Assembly (NCBI RefSeq): GCF_020554845.1
Contig: NZ_JAJCIA010000011.1
Location: 35,208 to 99,207, forward strand
Source: Blautia faecis
GTDB lineage: Bacteria > Bacillota > Clostridia > Lachnospirales > Lachnospiraceae
DNA: 64,000 nt
Direction of reading: 5' to 3'
The notes beneath the pieces are model-generated. The model worked only from the letters and a program-made list of their open reading frames with translations. It had not been told where the DNA came from and did not search any database. Position 1 is the stretch's first letter. Each line of letters opens with the position of its first letter. The translations under genes were made by a program, and so were the position numbers. Below are positions 54,751 through 62,903 of this stretch, piece by piece.

Positions 54751-55818
54751 ATGGGTAATGAAGTGGAAAAAACAGATGGAAGAGGTTTAGTATCTGGAAA
54801 ATGGATCAGAACAAACAGAGAGATGACAAGAGAGCGTTGGATTCTTGAGTCTTTTCCAGAGTGGGGAACATTTTTAAATCAGCATATTGAGAACTATGAA
54901 GTGCCAAAGGGAGAAGTTGCTCTTTGGTGGTGTGGTGGTCCTTCATGGGTTCTGAAGACAGATGAAGGAGGTATTTTCCTTATTGACCAGTGGTGTGGAC
55001 CATCTCACTATACGACAATTGATTATTGTGGTGTGTGTAAGCAGAACGGTGCAGCAAGTATGAACTGGCTTCGCCTGAATCCACAGGTAATTGATCCATT
55101 TTCATTTAATAGAGTAGATGGAGTTTTCTGTACACATGTACATAATGATCATTGTGATATTTATACTGTTAAAGGAACTATGCAGACAACAGATGCTAAA
55201 TATGTAGCTCCGCCAGAAACTGTAAAGAGATTAAAAGAATTTGAGGTTCCGGATGACAGAATTATTACTGCGCATGTAGGCGAAAGCATTAAAATGGCAG
55301 GAGCAGAAATTGTATTCCTGAAAAACTATGATGATTGCGCAACAAAAACTGGAGATGGTCCTGCACAGCCATACGATGAGGTTGCAACTTCCTTCCTGTT
55401 CAAAACATCTGCTGGAAATATCTTATTCTTGGGAGATACCTGGTATAATGATGGATATGTTGCAATTGGCCAGAAGTATGATATTGATGTTGCTATTTTT
55501 GATATCGGTTGGAACGAGCCGGGTGCATTTGATAAGATGACACCTTATGATGGTGCGAGACTTGGAAAAGCATTAAAAGCAAAGGTCCTTATCCCAGATC
55601 ATTGGGAGAACTGGGCAAACTCTTCTTCAGATCCGGATATGCTGGTAAGACAGTTCGAGGACCTGTGTGCAGATTGCTGCCCAGAGTGCAAAACTGTTAT
55701 TATGCGTTGCGCTGGACAGTTCAACTATCCATCAGATCAGGACATCAAACGTTACAGATATCCAAGTCAGAAAGAAAACTTCCGTTTGGAGCATTCTATT
55801 TACGGAAAAGAGGCATAA
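54751..55818 (+). CDS. UlaG-like metallo-beta-lactamase-fold lactonase
   Basis: A 355-residue MBL-fold enzyme. The metal site is H129-V-H131-N-D133-H134; the start (TRERWILESFPEWGTFLNQH) and GEVALWWCGGPSWVLKTDEG resemble L-ascorbate-6-phosphate lactonase UlaG, as do FLFKTSAGNILFLGDTWYND and KAKVLIPDHWENWAN. In Ula pathways the sugar arrives phosphorylated by a PTS; here the operon has an ABC importer and no kinase, so an unphosphorylated lactone is more likely. AAGGAG precedes the ATG. No UlaD, UlaE or UlaF homologue is present. The 10-20% longer N-terminus is unusual. Confidence 0.85.
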   Translation: MGNEVEKTDGRGLVSGKWIRTNREMTRERWILESFPEWGTFLNQHIENYEVPKGEVALWWCGGPSWVLKTDEGGIFLIDQWCGPSHYTTIDYCGVCKQNGAASMNWLRLNPQVIDPFSFNRVDGVFCTHVHNDHCDIYTVKGTMQTTDAKYVAPPETVKRLKEFEVPDDRIITAHVGESIKMAGAEIVFLKNYDDCATKTGDGPAQPYDEVATSFLFKTSAGNILFLGDTWYNDGYVAIGQKYDIDVAIFDIGWNEPGAFDKMTPYDGARLGKALKAKVLIPDHWENWANSSSDPDMLVRQFEDLCADCCPECKTVIMRCAGQFNYPSDQDIKRYRYPSQKENFRLEHSIYGKEA

Positions 55819-55875
55819 TAAGTAGTAAGCAGAGGGGCTGGTCATTTAGACCAGCCCCTCTGCTTACTACTTATT
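55817..55875. terminator. Bidirectional terminator
   Basis: A perfect 27-base stem (arms beginning AATAAGTAGTAAGCAGAGGG) with a 5-base loop, between the lactonase gene and the converging ribbon-helix-helix gene. It overlaps the last codon of the lactonase gene. Confidence 0.92.
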
Positions 55876-55882
55876 TTATAAT

Positions 55883-56098
55883 TCACTCAATATCCAGTTC
55901 TGGCGGCTCATCCATAGTGTCGGAAACATATTTCCCATTCTTCTTACGCTGTCGGACGCATTCAGTAAGCAGATATTCGATCTGACCGTTGACGGAGCGG
56001 AAATCATCTTCTGCCCAGGCGGCAATCTGGTCATAAAGCTTGGCGGAAAGCCTGAGCGGAATCTGTTTCTTGGGCCGGGTGTCTTTTGTCTCAGCCAT
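55883..56098 (-). CDS. Arc/MetJ-type ribbon-helix-helix protein
   Basis: A 71-residue protein. KKQIPLRLSAKLYDQIAAWA and RSVNGQIEYLLTECVRQRKK give the beta-strand plus two helices of the Arc family, here with an acidic tail (DEPPELDIE). It would bind DNA as a dimer. Its start touches the stop of the SPFH gene, so it is translationally coupled. The pair is widespread in Firmicutes; the small protein may regulate the SPFH gene or use it as a partner. A fragment of a paralogue lies at 47581. Confidence 0.85.
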   Translation of the reverse strand: MAETKDTRPKKQIPLRLSAKLYDQIAAWAEDDFRSVNGQIEYLLTECVRQRKKNGKYVSDTMDEPPELDIE

Positions 56099-57117
56099 TA
56101 GTACAGACTGCCGGAATTAACCACCGGCTGGGCATCGTGATTGCCGCACAGCACTACGAGAAGATTGGAAACCATGGCAGCCTTCCGCTCCTCGTCAAGT
56201 TCTACCACATTGTTTTCATTCAATCGCTCTAATGCCATTTCTACCATACCAACAGCACCGTCTACGATCATCTTTCTTGCGTCGATGATAGCGGAAGCCT
56301 GCTGTCTCTGCAGCATAACCGCTGCGATTTCAGGTGCATAAGCAAGATAAGTAATACGTGCTTCGATAATCTCCAGACCAGCCTCAGCAACCTTCTGCTG
56401 AATTTCATCGCGGATACGTCCGGCTACGATTTCACTGGAACCGCGAAGGCTTCCCTCATCTGCAACTCCGTCACCTGTAGTGTCCACATTTGGCGCTACA
56501 TCATAAGGATAGATGCGGACAATATTTCGAAGGGCACTGTCACACTGTAAAGAAAGATATTCCTTATAATTGTCTACATTGAAAACTGCTTTCGCTGTAT
56601 CAGTAACGCGCCACATAACTGCGATTCCGATCTCTACAGGATTACCCAGGCAGTCGTTGATCTTCTGACGGTTGTTATTCAGAGTCATGATCTTCAGGGA
56701 AATCTTTTTGTTTACATAAGTAGAACTGGCAGAAGTGGCTGTTCCTGTGGCTGCAAGCGTGAAAACGGACTTGGCAGCATTTCCACCGTCTACGTCGCCG
56801 CTCTGGTTCAATTTCGTCTTCGCAGCGGGGTTTACAGCGGTGCAAAATGGATTTACCCAGTAGAAGCCGTCGTTCTTCAAGGTTCCCACATATTTGCCGA
56901 ATAAGGTGAGTACAAGGGCTTCCTGCGGCTTCAGCACTTTAAGGCCAAGGAACGGGATCCATCCAAGTGAAGCCCAGATGATACCGATGACCATAAGGGG
57001 AAGCTGTTCGAAGGCTGCGCCGAATATTACAGCGGCTGCGGCCACGGCATAGAGCAGAATAAACAGCACCATCATTCCCATACCATTTTTCTTGTTGTCC
57101 AAAACTTTTTCTTTCAT
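56098..57117 (-). CDS. SPFH-domain (stomatin/prohibitin-like) membrane protein
   Basis: A 339-residue protein with two N-terminal TM helices (MGMMVLFILLYAVAAAAVIF and PLMVIGIIWASLGWIPFLGL), then an SPFH/Band-7 domain (VLKPQEALVLTLFGKYVGTL, NPVEIGIAVMWRVTDTAKAV, ARITYLAYAPEIAAVMLQRQ) and an oligomerising helix with AIIDARKMIVDGAVGMVEMAL. There is an extra charged loop around 115-140. SPFH proteins form ring-like scaffolds in membrane microdomains. It is coupled to the ribbon-helix-helix gene. A truncated duplicate lies at 47642-47941. Confidence 0.88.
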   Translation of the reverse strand: MKEKVLDNKKNGMGMMVLFILLYAVAAAAVIFGAAFEQLPLMVIGIIWASLGWIPFLGLKVLKPQEALVLTLFGKYVGTLKNDGFYWVNPFCTAVNPAAKTKLNQSGDVDGGNAAKSVFTLAATGTATSASSTYVNKKISLKIMTLNNNRQKINDCLGNPVEIGIAVMWRVTDTAKAVFNVDNYKEYLSLQCDSALRNIVRIYPYDVAPNVDTTGDGVADEGSLRGSSEIVAGRIRDEIQQKVAEAGLEIIEARITYLAYAPEIAAVMLQRQQASAIIDARKMIVDGAVGMVEMALERLNENNVVELDEERKAAMVSNLLVVLCGNHDAQPVVNSGSLY

Positions 57118-57249
57118 AGCAATCCTCCTGATAATGAAAATTATCTTTTACGAGATATAAATATGATATCATTCAGATATCAAAATGTCAATACATACAA
57201 GAGAGTTATAGAAAATTTTTCGTTTTTTTCCAGGTAAACAAATCGTCGA

Positions 57250-57279
57250 TTGACGAAAATCCACATTTTAGTGTATATA
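57250..57279 (+). promoter_or_regulatory. Promoter of the XRE regulator gene
   Basis: TTGACG (57250-57255), an 18-base spacer and TATATA (57274-57279). The sequence TATAAGAGAGTAA at 57276-57288 repeats TACAAGAGAGTTA at 57196-57208, 80 bases upstream, which might be operator half-sites. Confidence 0.4.
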
Positions 57280-57317
57280 AGAGAGTAACGCAAAAGAATT
57301 ATGGAGGATATCATATA

Positions 57318-58457
57318 GTGGACGCAAAAAGGTTTGGGGCATTTATTTCGGAAAGAAGAAAAGAGCATCATATGACACAGGCCGATCTTGCCGGAAAAGT
57401 CGGAGTGACGGATAAGGCGGTCAGCCGTTGGGAGCGGGGACTTGGATTTCCGGATATTAATACAATGGAACCATTGGCTGAGGCACTGGATGTATCACTT
57501 TTGGAGCTGATGCGATCAGAAATGCAGACAACCGAAGGGGCTAACGTGAAAAAAGATGAGGCAGCAGAAAAAGATGGGACAGTAGAAATGAATGAAGCAG
57601 CAGAAAAAAACGGGATGGCAGAAAAGAGAGAGAAAGCAGAGAAAAAATACACGTCTGCAGAGGTGACTGAGATGATGCAATCAATGGAAGAAATACGAAA
57701 ACAGCAACAGCATCAGGATAAAATCGCAGGCTATCTTGCGATACCGGTAATTCTGCTCATTGTGGCTGTGTTTAAATTCTCTGGTCATGCAAACCTTGGC
57801 GGTGCGTTATTTGCCGGGCTTCTTGGCGCGGGAGCTGCTGTGAGTGGATATTATCTGTGGGTGAATCGGGAAGATAAGGAAAGCAAAAGAATTTATGGAT
57901 TTTTTACAATCACTCTGACCGGCATATTTTTCACAATATGTTCTTTCCTGGTTCCTGACGGATTCTGGGAACAACATAGACAGGAAGCAAGTCTCATCAC
58001 ATGTCTGGTGAATCTGGCGATTGTGATATACGCATTTGGATTTGCAGTAAAGAGAATGTGCAAGGAAAAAAAGAACCCGGTACTTATTGCTGTTGTGGTG
58101 GTTCTGGAGATTTTGATAACGGCGTGGACTTTACATGGCTTTGCTGCCAGGTCCATAGAAAATGCCATGGGAACCAGCAAGGGGGATGTGGCAGAACAGT
58201 ACGCAACACAGCTGTTGCTCAATGAAAAAAATCTTGAAGAAGACTGGATACGGGGATATAGTTATGTTCAGATTGACCTGCATCCGGATATCTACCGTGT
58301 AGGTTTTTCCTATTATGCAGATCAAAAAGACGCAGAAGCGGGAAAAGAAAGCATATATGGCTATGATATTCAGGTGGATTCTGATTATAAAATTACGATA
58401 AAAGAAGGAAGTTCTGCAATTGGAATGGATTTGTGGAGTGAAAAAATAGAAGGGTAG
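57318..58457 (+). CDS. XRE-family HTH regulator with membrane domain
   Basis: A 379-residue protein starting with GTG at 57318, 10 bases after GGAGG. The HTH is at residues 6-60 (MTQADLAGKVGVTDKAVSRW). A charged linker with AAEKDG/AAEKNG repeats (about 75-110) follows, then five to six TM helices (about 135-280) and a soluble C-terminal domain (DWIRGYSYVQIDLHPD). A DNA-binding domain fused to a membrane part suggests a membrane-bound regulator that senses the envelope. It is divergent from the SPFH operon, a likely target along with its own gene. Confidence 0.82.
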   Translation: MDAKRFGAFISERRKEHHMTQADLAGKVGVTDKAVSRWERGLGFPDINTMEPLAEALDVSLLELMRSEMQTTEGANVKKDEAAEKDGTVEMNEAAEKNGMAEKREKAEKKYTSAEVTEMMQSMEEIRKQQQHQDKIAGYLAIPVILLIVAVFKFSGHANLGGALFAGLLGAGAAVSGYYLWVNREDKESKRIYGFFTITLTGIFFTICSFLVPDGFWEQHRQEASLITCLVNLAIVIYAFGFAVKRMCKEKKNPVLIAVVVVLEILITAWTLHGFAARSIENAMGTSKGDVAEQYATQLLLNEKNLEEDWIRGYSYVQIDLHPDIYRVGFSYYADQKDAEAGKESIYGYDIQVDSDYKITIKEGSSAIGMDLWSEKIEG

Positions 58458-58487
58458 ATCGTATTTGAAAAAACGGGAGAAAAGAAC

Positions 58488-59795
58488 ATGAAAGTAGTAA
58501 TTGCAATTGATTCATTCAAAGGGAGCATGAGTTCTATAGAAGCGGGTGAAGCTGCCGCAGCAGGCATTCGGAAAGTATATTCGGAAGCCAAGACCAAGGT
58601 TTATCCGCTGGCAGATGGCGGGGAAGGGACAGTGCGGGCACTGGCCCAGGGACTTGGGGGAAGCTTGGAGAATGTGACAGTTACTGGACCACTTGGAGCC
58701 CCGGTTGTCTGCGAATATGCAATTTGGGAGAAACGTAATATAGGCGGTTCAGGTAGAATTGATTTTGTGGGAAAAGAGATGATGGCTGTTTCAGAGAATG
58801 CTTCCGTAGTAGAAAATACTTCTATAATAGAAAGTAAACGTGGCTACAAGAATGAGAAAAAGTGCGGAAAGACTGCCATTATAGAAATTGCTGGTGCAGC
58901 CGGGATCACTTTGGTTCCACCTGAACTTCTGAATCCTATAAACACTACAACCTATGGTGTTGGAGAGGTCATAAAAGACGCCATTTCCAAAGGCTGCCGA
59001 AATTTTATCATCGGAATCGGAGGCAGTGCAACGAATGATGGTGGAATCGGTATGCTTCAGGCTTTGGGAGGAGAGCTTCTGGATAAAAGTGGAAAACAGG
59101 TGCCATTTGGAGCAGAAGGTGTGGAAAAGCTTGCCTCCATCAGTTGCAAAAATTTGCTTCCGGAATTAAAAGAATGCAGCTTCCGCATTGCCTGTGACGT
59201 GGACAACCCTTTATATGGGGAAAAAGGCTGCAGCTATATCTTCGGCCCCCAGAAAGGCGCAACACCGGAGATGGTGGAGCTGATGGACGGGTGGATGGAA
59301 AACTATGCAAAGATAACAGAAGAATATTTTGCAGATTCCAAAACCCAATTGGGAAAATTTAATTATGATCCAAACTACCCAGGCTGCGGAGCAGCCGGAG
59401 GCCTTGGCTTTGCCTTCCGTACTTTTCTTCATGGAAAACTGGAACCAGGTATAAGCATTGTCCTGGAAGAAATCGGCATAGAAAATCAGATAAAAAATGC
59501 AGACATCGTAATCACTGGTGAAGGTCGTCTGGATGGCCAGACCGTTATGGGAAAAGCGCCCATCGGAATTGCCAGACTTGCAAAGAAATATGGAAAGCCA
59601 GTGCTTGCCTTTTCTGGCTCGGTCACTGAAGATGCTGCCTCTTGTAATGAAGCTGGAATCGACGCTTTTTTCCCAATCCTCCGTCAGGTGACCACTCTGG
59701 AAGAAGCCATGGATCCGCAGACTGCACAGAAAAATATGGAAAGTGCTGTAGAGCAGGTGTTCCGGGTGATTAGGCTGAAAGAAAGGAATTGGTGA
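58488..59795 (+). CDS. glxK: Glycerate kinase (GlxK family)
   Basis: A 435-residue enzyme phosphorylating glycerate with ATP, at the end of glycerate/glyoxylate or tartronate pathways. Family marks are MKVVIAIDSFKGSMSSIEAG, YPLADGGEGTVRAL, GGSATNDGGIGMLQALGG, ACDVDNPLYGEKGCSYIFGPQKGA, and VITGEGRLDGQTVMGKAP. It is about 50 residues longer than usual, with an insertion around residues 86-130 (GSGRIDFVGKEMMAVSENAS to KNEKKCGK), which should sit on the surface. Starts 30 bases after the XRE regulator. Confidence 0.92.
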   Translation: MKVVIAIDSFKGSMSSIEAGEAAAAGIRKVYSEAKTKVYPLADGGEGTVRALAQGLGGSLENVTVTGPLGAPVVCEYAIWEKRNIGGSGRIDFVGKEMMAVSENASVVENTSIIESKRGYKNEKKCGKTAIIEIAGAAGITLVPPELLNPINTTTYGVGEVIKDAISKGCRNFIIGIGGSATNDGGIGMLQALGGELLDKSGKQVPFGAEGVEKLASISCKNLLPELKECSFRIACDVDNPLYGEKGCSYIFGPQKGATPEMVELMDGWMENYAKITEEYFADSKTQLGKFNYDPNYPGCGAAGGLGFAFRTFLHGKLEPGISIVLEEIGIENQIKNADIVITGEGRLDGQTVMGKAPIGIARLAKKYGKPVLAFSGSVTEDAASCNEAGIDAFFPILRQVTTLEEAMDPQTAQKNMESAVEQVFRVIRLKERNW

Positions 59796-59799
59796 AATT

Positions 59800-59973
59800 A
59801 TGGGCGGAAAAGTGCTGGAATTAGAGTCGGATAAACTGATTGAGCAAGGACTTGAGCTTGGAAGACTGGAAAATCAAATGGCTACAGCCGTCAAAATGTT
59901 GCAAGTGGGCAAGTATACGATTGAGGAAATTGCAGATATTTCTGGTTTAACGGTTAAAAAATATGTGCGTTGA
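59800..59973 (+). pseudogene. C-terminal remnant of an Rpn-type nuclease/transposase
   Basis: A 57-codon frame: LELESDKLIEQGLELGRLEN followed by VKMLQVGKYTIEEIADISGL and a final KKYVR. This is the usual tail (coiled segment plus small helical domain) of Rpn/PD-(D/E)XK-type proteins; the nuclease domain is missing. Read as a remnant beginning 4 bases after glxK. It may still be translated. Confidence 0.6.
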
Positions 59974-60040
59974 AGGATGAAAAGAATCTGTGAGCCAGAG
60001 AAATATGGAGAAAAACCATGAATTCTGCAACTCCCCCCTC

Positions 60041-60069
60041 TTGACTTCTCCCACAAACAAGAGTAATAT
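60041..60069 (+). promoter_or_regulatory. Promoter upstream of the amino-acid importer
   Basis: TTGACT (60041-60046), a 17-base spacer and TAATAT (60064-60069). Transcription would start near 60076, only a few bases before a strong terminator. Confidence 0.6.
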
Positions 60070-60079
60070 GAACTACAAC

Positions 60080-60123
60080 GCAATGGCGCGTTAGTGTGAT
60101 AACGCCGCCATTGCATTTTTTTT
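60080..60123 (+). terminator. Promoter-proximal terminator (leader attenuator)
   Basis: GCAATGGC-GCGTTA pairs with TAACGC-C-GCCATTGC (14 pairs, one bulge) and is followed by ATTTTTTTT. Another small hairpin, ACCGAT/ATCGGT, lies at about 60163-60180. No known riboswitch or T-box was recognised between them. Confidence 0.75.
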
Positions 60124-60223
60124 ACCCGGAAATGGGGAAACAACCTCGAAATGAGGAAACACACCGATAAAATATCGGTGGTGCTGTGATTAATGAGTTT
60201 TTTACAAAGAGGAGGAAAGAAAA

Positions 60224-61081
60224 ATGAAGAAGAGCTATTTATGGAGAAAAATGACAAGTGGTCTTATGGCAGCAGCTGTTACCGTGACAGCAATGCCGGG
60301 ACTTGGACTTACAATGGTACAGGCAGAAGAGAAGAAAACATTAAAGGTAGCAATGGAGTGCAGCTATGCACCATACAACTGGACACAGCCAGATGATTCC
60401 AACGGAGCTGTTCCCATTTCCGGAAGCTCTGATTACGCATATGGATACGACGTTATGATGGCGAAAAAAATCTGTGACGAGCTGGGATACGATCTGGAAA
60501 TCGTGAAACTGGACTGGGATTCCCTGGTACCGGCTGTCCAGTCTGGAAAAGTTGACTGCGTAATCGCAGGTCAGTCCATTACATCCGAACGTCAGCAGAT
60601 GGTAGATTTCACAGAGCCATACTACTATGCATCCATTATTACCCTGGTAAAAAGCGACGGCGATTATGCAGATGCAAAAAGTGTGGCAGATCTGAAGGGC
60701 GTTACCTGTACTTCCCAGCAGAACACTATCTGGTATGATTCCTGCCTGCCGCAGATTGAGGACGCAAACATTCTTCCTGCACAGGAAAGTGCGCCTGCCA
60801 TGCTGGTTGCCCTGGAATCTGGAAAATGTGACGCTGTTGTAACTGATATGCCTACCGGAATGGCTGCCTGCGTAGCTTACCCGGATTTCAAACTTCTTGA
60901 TTTCTCTGGCACAGACGGAGATTTTGAGGTATCAGATGAGGATATCAACATTGGTATTTCCGTACAGAAAGGCAATACAGAGCTTCTGGATGCCCTGAAC
61001 AGCGTACTGGATAAAATGACAGAGGATGATTACAAAGAAATGATGGACAAAGCAATTTCCGTACAGCCGCTGTCAGAGTAA
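60224..61081 (+). CDS. Polar amino-acid ABC importer, binding protein
   Basis: A 285-residue exported binding protein (SBP_bac_3). The signal peptide ends near LTMVQAEEKK; there is no lipobox Cys. KVAMECSYAPYNWTQPDD, GYDVMMAKKICDELGYDLEIV, PAVQSGKVDCVIAGQSIT and RQQMVDFTEPYYYASI are the family signature. GAGGAGG precedes the ATG. The ligand is an amino acid or an opine/cystine-like compound. The permease follows after 129 bases that hold a repeat copy, and the ATPase after that. Confidence 0.9.
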   Translation: MKKSYLWRKMTSGLMAAAVTVTAMPGLGLTMVQAEEKKTLKVAMECSYAPYNWTQPDDSNGAVPISGSSDYAYGYDVMMAKKICDELGYDLEIVKLDWDSLVPAVQSGKVDCVIAGQSITSERQQMVDFTEPYYYASIITLVKSDGDYADAKSVADLKGVTCTSQQNTIWYDSCLPQIEDANILPAQESAPAMLVALESGKCDAVVTDMPTGMAACVAYPDFKLLDFSGTDGDFEVSDEDINIGISVQKGNTELLDALNSVLDKMTEDDYKEMMDKAISVQPLSE

Positions 61082-61101
61082 GGGTTACAGTGATTTCGCT
61101 G

Positions 61102-61165
61102 CATTTGAGTCTGTTTGAAAAATCATTCCTGCATTTTGTAAGATTCACTTTGCAGGATATTTCGC
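61102..61165 (+). repeat. Palindromic-repeat copy inside the importer operon
   Basis: TTTGAGTCTGTTTGAAAAAT followed by CATTCCTGCA matches one end of the repeat family; the second end (near CGCAGACGGTCTTTG) is degenerate. It separates binding-protein and permease genes of one operon. Confidence 0.5.
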
Positions 61166-61210
61166 AGACGGTCTTTGTAAATAAAGTCGAGAGAGATAGG
61201 AGAGAAAAAT

Positions 61211-62002
61211 ATGCTTCCTGAAACCTTCTGGGGCCGGATCCAGTATCTGCTCCAGCAATACGGCGCCTCCTTTTTATCAGGAGCCGGAAATACAATGATC
61301 ATAGCCATTGTAGGCACCTTTTTAGGGTGCCTTATTGGCTTTATAGTTGGAATTATTCAAACAATTCCTGTAGATAAAAGGGACTCCGCCGTTAAAAAGA
61401 CACTGGTTGGATTTCTCAAATTTATTATGGCATGCTACGTGGAATTTTTCCGCGGCACCCCAATGATGGTACAGGCCATGTTTATCTATTACGGAAGTGC
61501 TTACCTGTTCAATATCAACATGTCCATGTGGTTTGCGGCATTTTTCGTAGTATCTATCAATACCGGAGCCTACATGGCAGAAACCGTCCGAGGCGGAATC
61601 CTTTCTGTTGACGAAGGTCAGACAGAAGCTGCAAAAGCAATCGGAATGACGCATGTACAGACTATGATGAACGTAATCCTTCCACAGGCATTGCGCAACA
61701 TCATGCCTCAGATTGGCAACAACCTGATCATCAATATCAAGGATACCTGCGTTCTTTCCATTATTGGAATTGTAGAACTTTTCTACACAACAAAAGGCGT
61801 AGCCGGAGCCTATTATACTTACTTTGAATCCTTTACCATCGCTATGGTAATGTACTTTATCCTTACTTTTGTATGCTCCAGACTGCTCCGCCTGCTGGAA
61901 CACAAGATGGAAGGTCCGCAGAATTATGACCTTGCCACAACGGATACACTGGCTCACACAAGTGGTCTGTATTCCTACCCTAAGAAGAAGGAGGAGAAAT
62001 GA
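61211..62002 (+). CDS. Polar amino-acid ABC importer, permease
   Basis: A 263-residue permease of the HisM/GlnP family (BPD_transp_1, His/Glu/Gln subgroup). GAGNTMIIAIVGTFLGCLIG, FFRGTPMMVQAMFIYYG and the EAA loop EAAKAIGMTHVQTMMNVILPQALRNIMPQIG are diagnostic. It has five TM helices. It overlaps the ATPase start by 4 bases. GGAGAG precedes the ATG. Confidence 0.92.
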   Translation: MLPETFWGRIQYLLQQYGASFLSGAGNTMIIAIVGTFLGCLIGFIVGIIQTIPVDKRDSAVKKTLVGFLKFIMACYVEFFRGTPMMVQAMFIYYGSAYLFNINMSMWFAAFFVVSINTGAYMAETVRGGILSVDEGQTEAAKAIGMTHVQTMMNVILPQALRNIMPQIGNNLIINIKDTCVLSIIGIVELFYTTKGVAGAYYTYFESFTIAMVMYFILTFVCSRLLRLLEHKMEGPQNYDLATTDTLAHTSGLYSYPKKKEEK

Positions 62003-62745
62003 TCATGAGTGAAAAAATCCTTGAAGTCAAGCATCTGGGAAAAGCATTTGGCAGCAATCAGGTACTGAGAGATATTGATTTTTCCGTAAGTCCGGGAGAT
62101 GTGACGTGCATTATCGGACCGTCCGGTTCTGGTAAATCCACGCTTCTTCGCTGCCTGAATATGCTGGAAACTCCATCCACCGGAGAAATCAATTATCATG
62201 GAACTGACATCACCAGTAAGAACGTAAACGTTCCGGAATACCGTTCAAAGGTAGGTATGGTGTTCCAGAATTTTAACCTTTTTAACAACATGACTGCTCT
62301 GAAAAACTGCACCGTAGGTCAGGTAAAGGTTTTGAAAAAGAGCAAAGAAGAGGCAGAGAAAAAAGCTTTGTATTATCTGGAAAAAGTAGGTATGGCGCCG
62401 TACATCAACGCCAAACCCAAACAGCTTTCCGGAGGTCAGAAACAGCGTGTGGCAATCGCAAGAGCCCTTGCCATGGAACCGGAAATTCTTCTTTTCGACG
62501 AGCCAACCTCCGCGCTGGATCCCCAGATGGTAGGCGAGGTTCTGGAGGTTATGAGAGACCTTGCACACGAAAGCCTGACCATGATCATCGTCACCCATGA
62601 GATGGCATTTGCCCGTGACGTTTCCAAGCGTGTAATCTTCATGGCAAATGGTGTTATCGTAGAAGACAGACCGCCGAAGGAACTGTTTGAGAATCCGAAA
62701 GACCCGCTGACAAAAGCTTTCCTGAGCCGCTTCCGCAATGCATGA
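61999..62745 (+). CDS. Polar amino-acid ABC importer, ATPase
   Basis: A 248-residue ATPase of the GlnQ/HisP class. Walker A GPSGSGKSTLLRCLN, Q-loop VFQNFNLFNNMTAL, signature LSGGQKQRVAIARAL, Walker B ILLFDEPTSALD and H-loop IVTHEMAFARDV are complete. The ATG at 61999 overlaps the permease stop region; an ATG two codons later at 62005 is also possible, since AGGAGG lies at 61988-61994. It completes a three-gene importer. Confidence 0.94.
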   Translation: MIMSEKILEVKHLGKAFGSNQVLRDIDFSVSPGDVTCIIGPSGSGKSTLLRCLNMLETPSTGEINYHGTDITSKNVNVPEYRSKVGMVFQNFNLFNNMTALKNCTVGQVKVLKKSKEEAEKKALYYLEKVGMAPYINAKPKQLSGGQKQRVAIARALAMEPEILLFDEPTSALDPQMVGEVLEVMRDLAHESLTMIIVTHEMAFARDVSKRVIFMANGVIVEDRPPKELFENPKDPLTKAFLSRFRNA

Positions 62746-62903
62746 GCCGGAAAGTCGCTTTGCAGATGGGGATTCTGCATTTTTTATCCTTACTTCAATA
62801 AGTTAATGTTCACAGTGGCGGTAAATGTGTGCTATACTGGACAATAGATTGGGAAGCTACTGAGAAATTTTATATTTAACCGTAATTGAATTAAGGAGAA
62901 TCC

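Noticed and set aside
59973..60223. T-box leader before the amino-acid importer
   Set aside because: No T-box sequence (TGGNACCGCG) or specifier stem is seen; only a short hairpin terminator.
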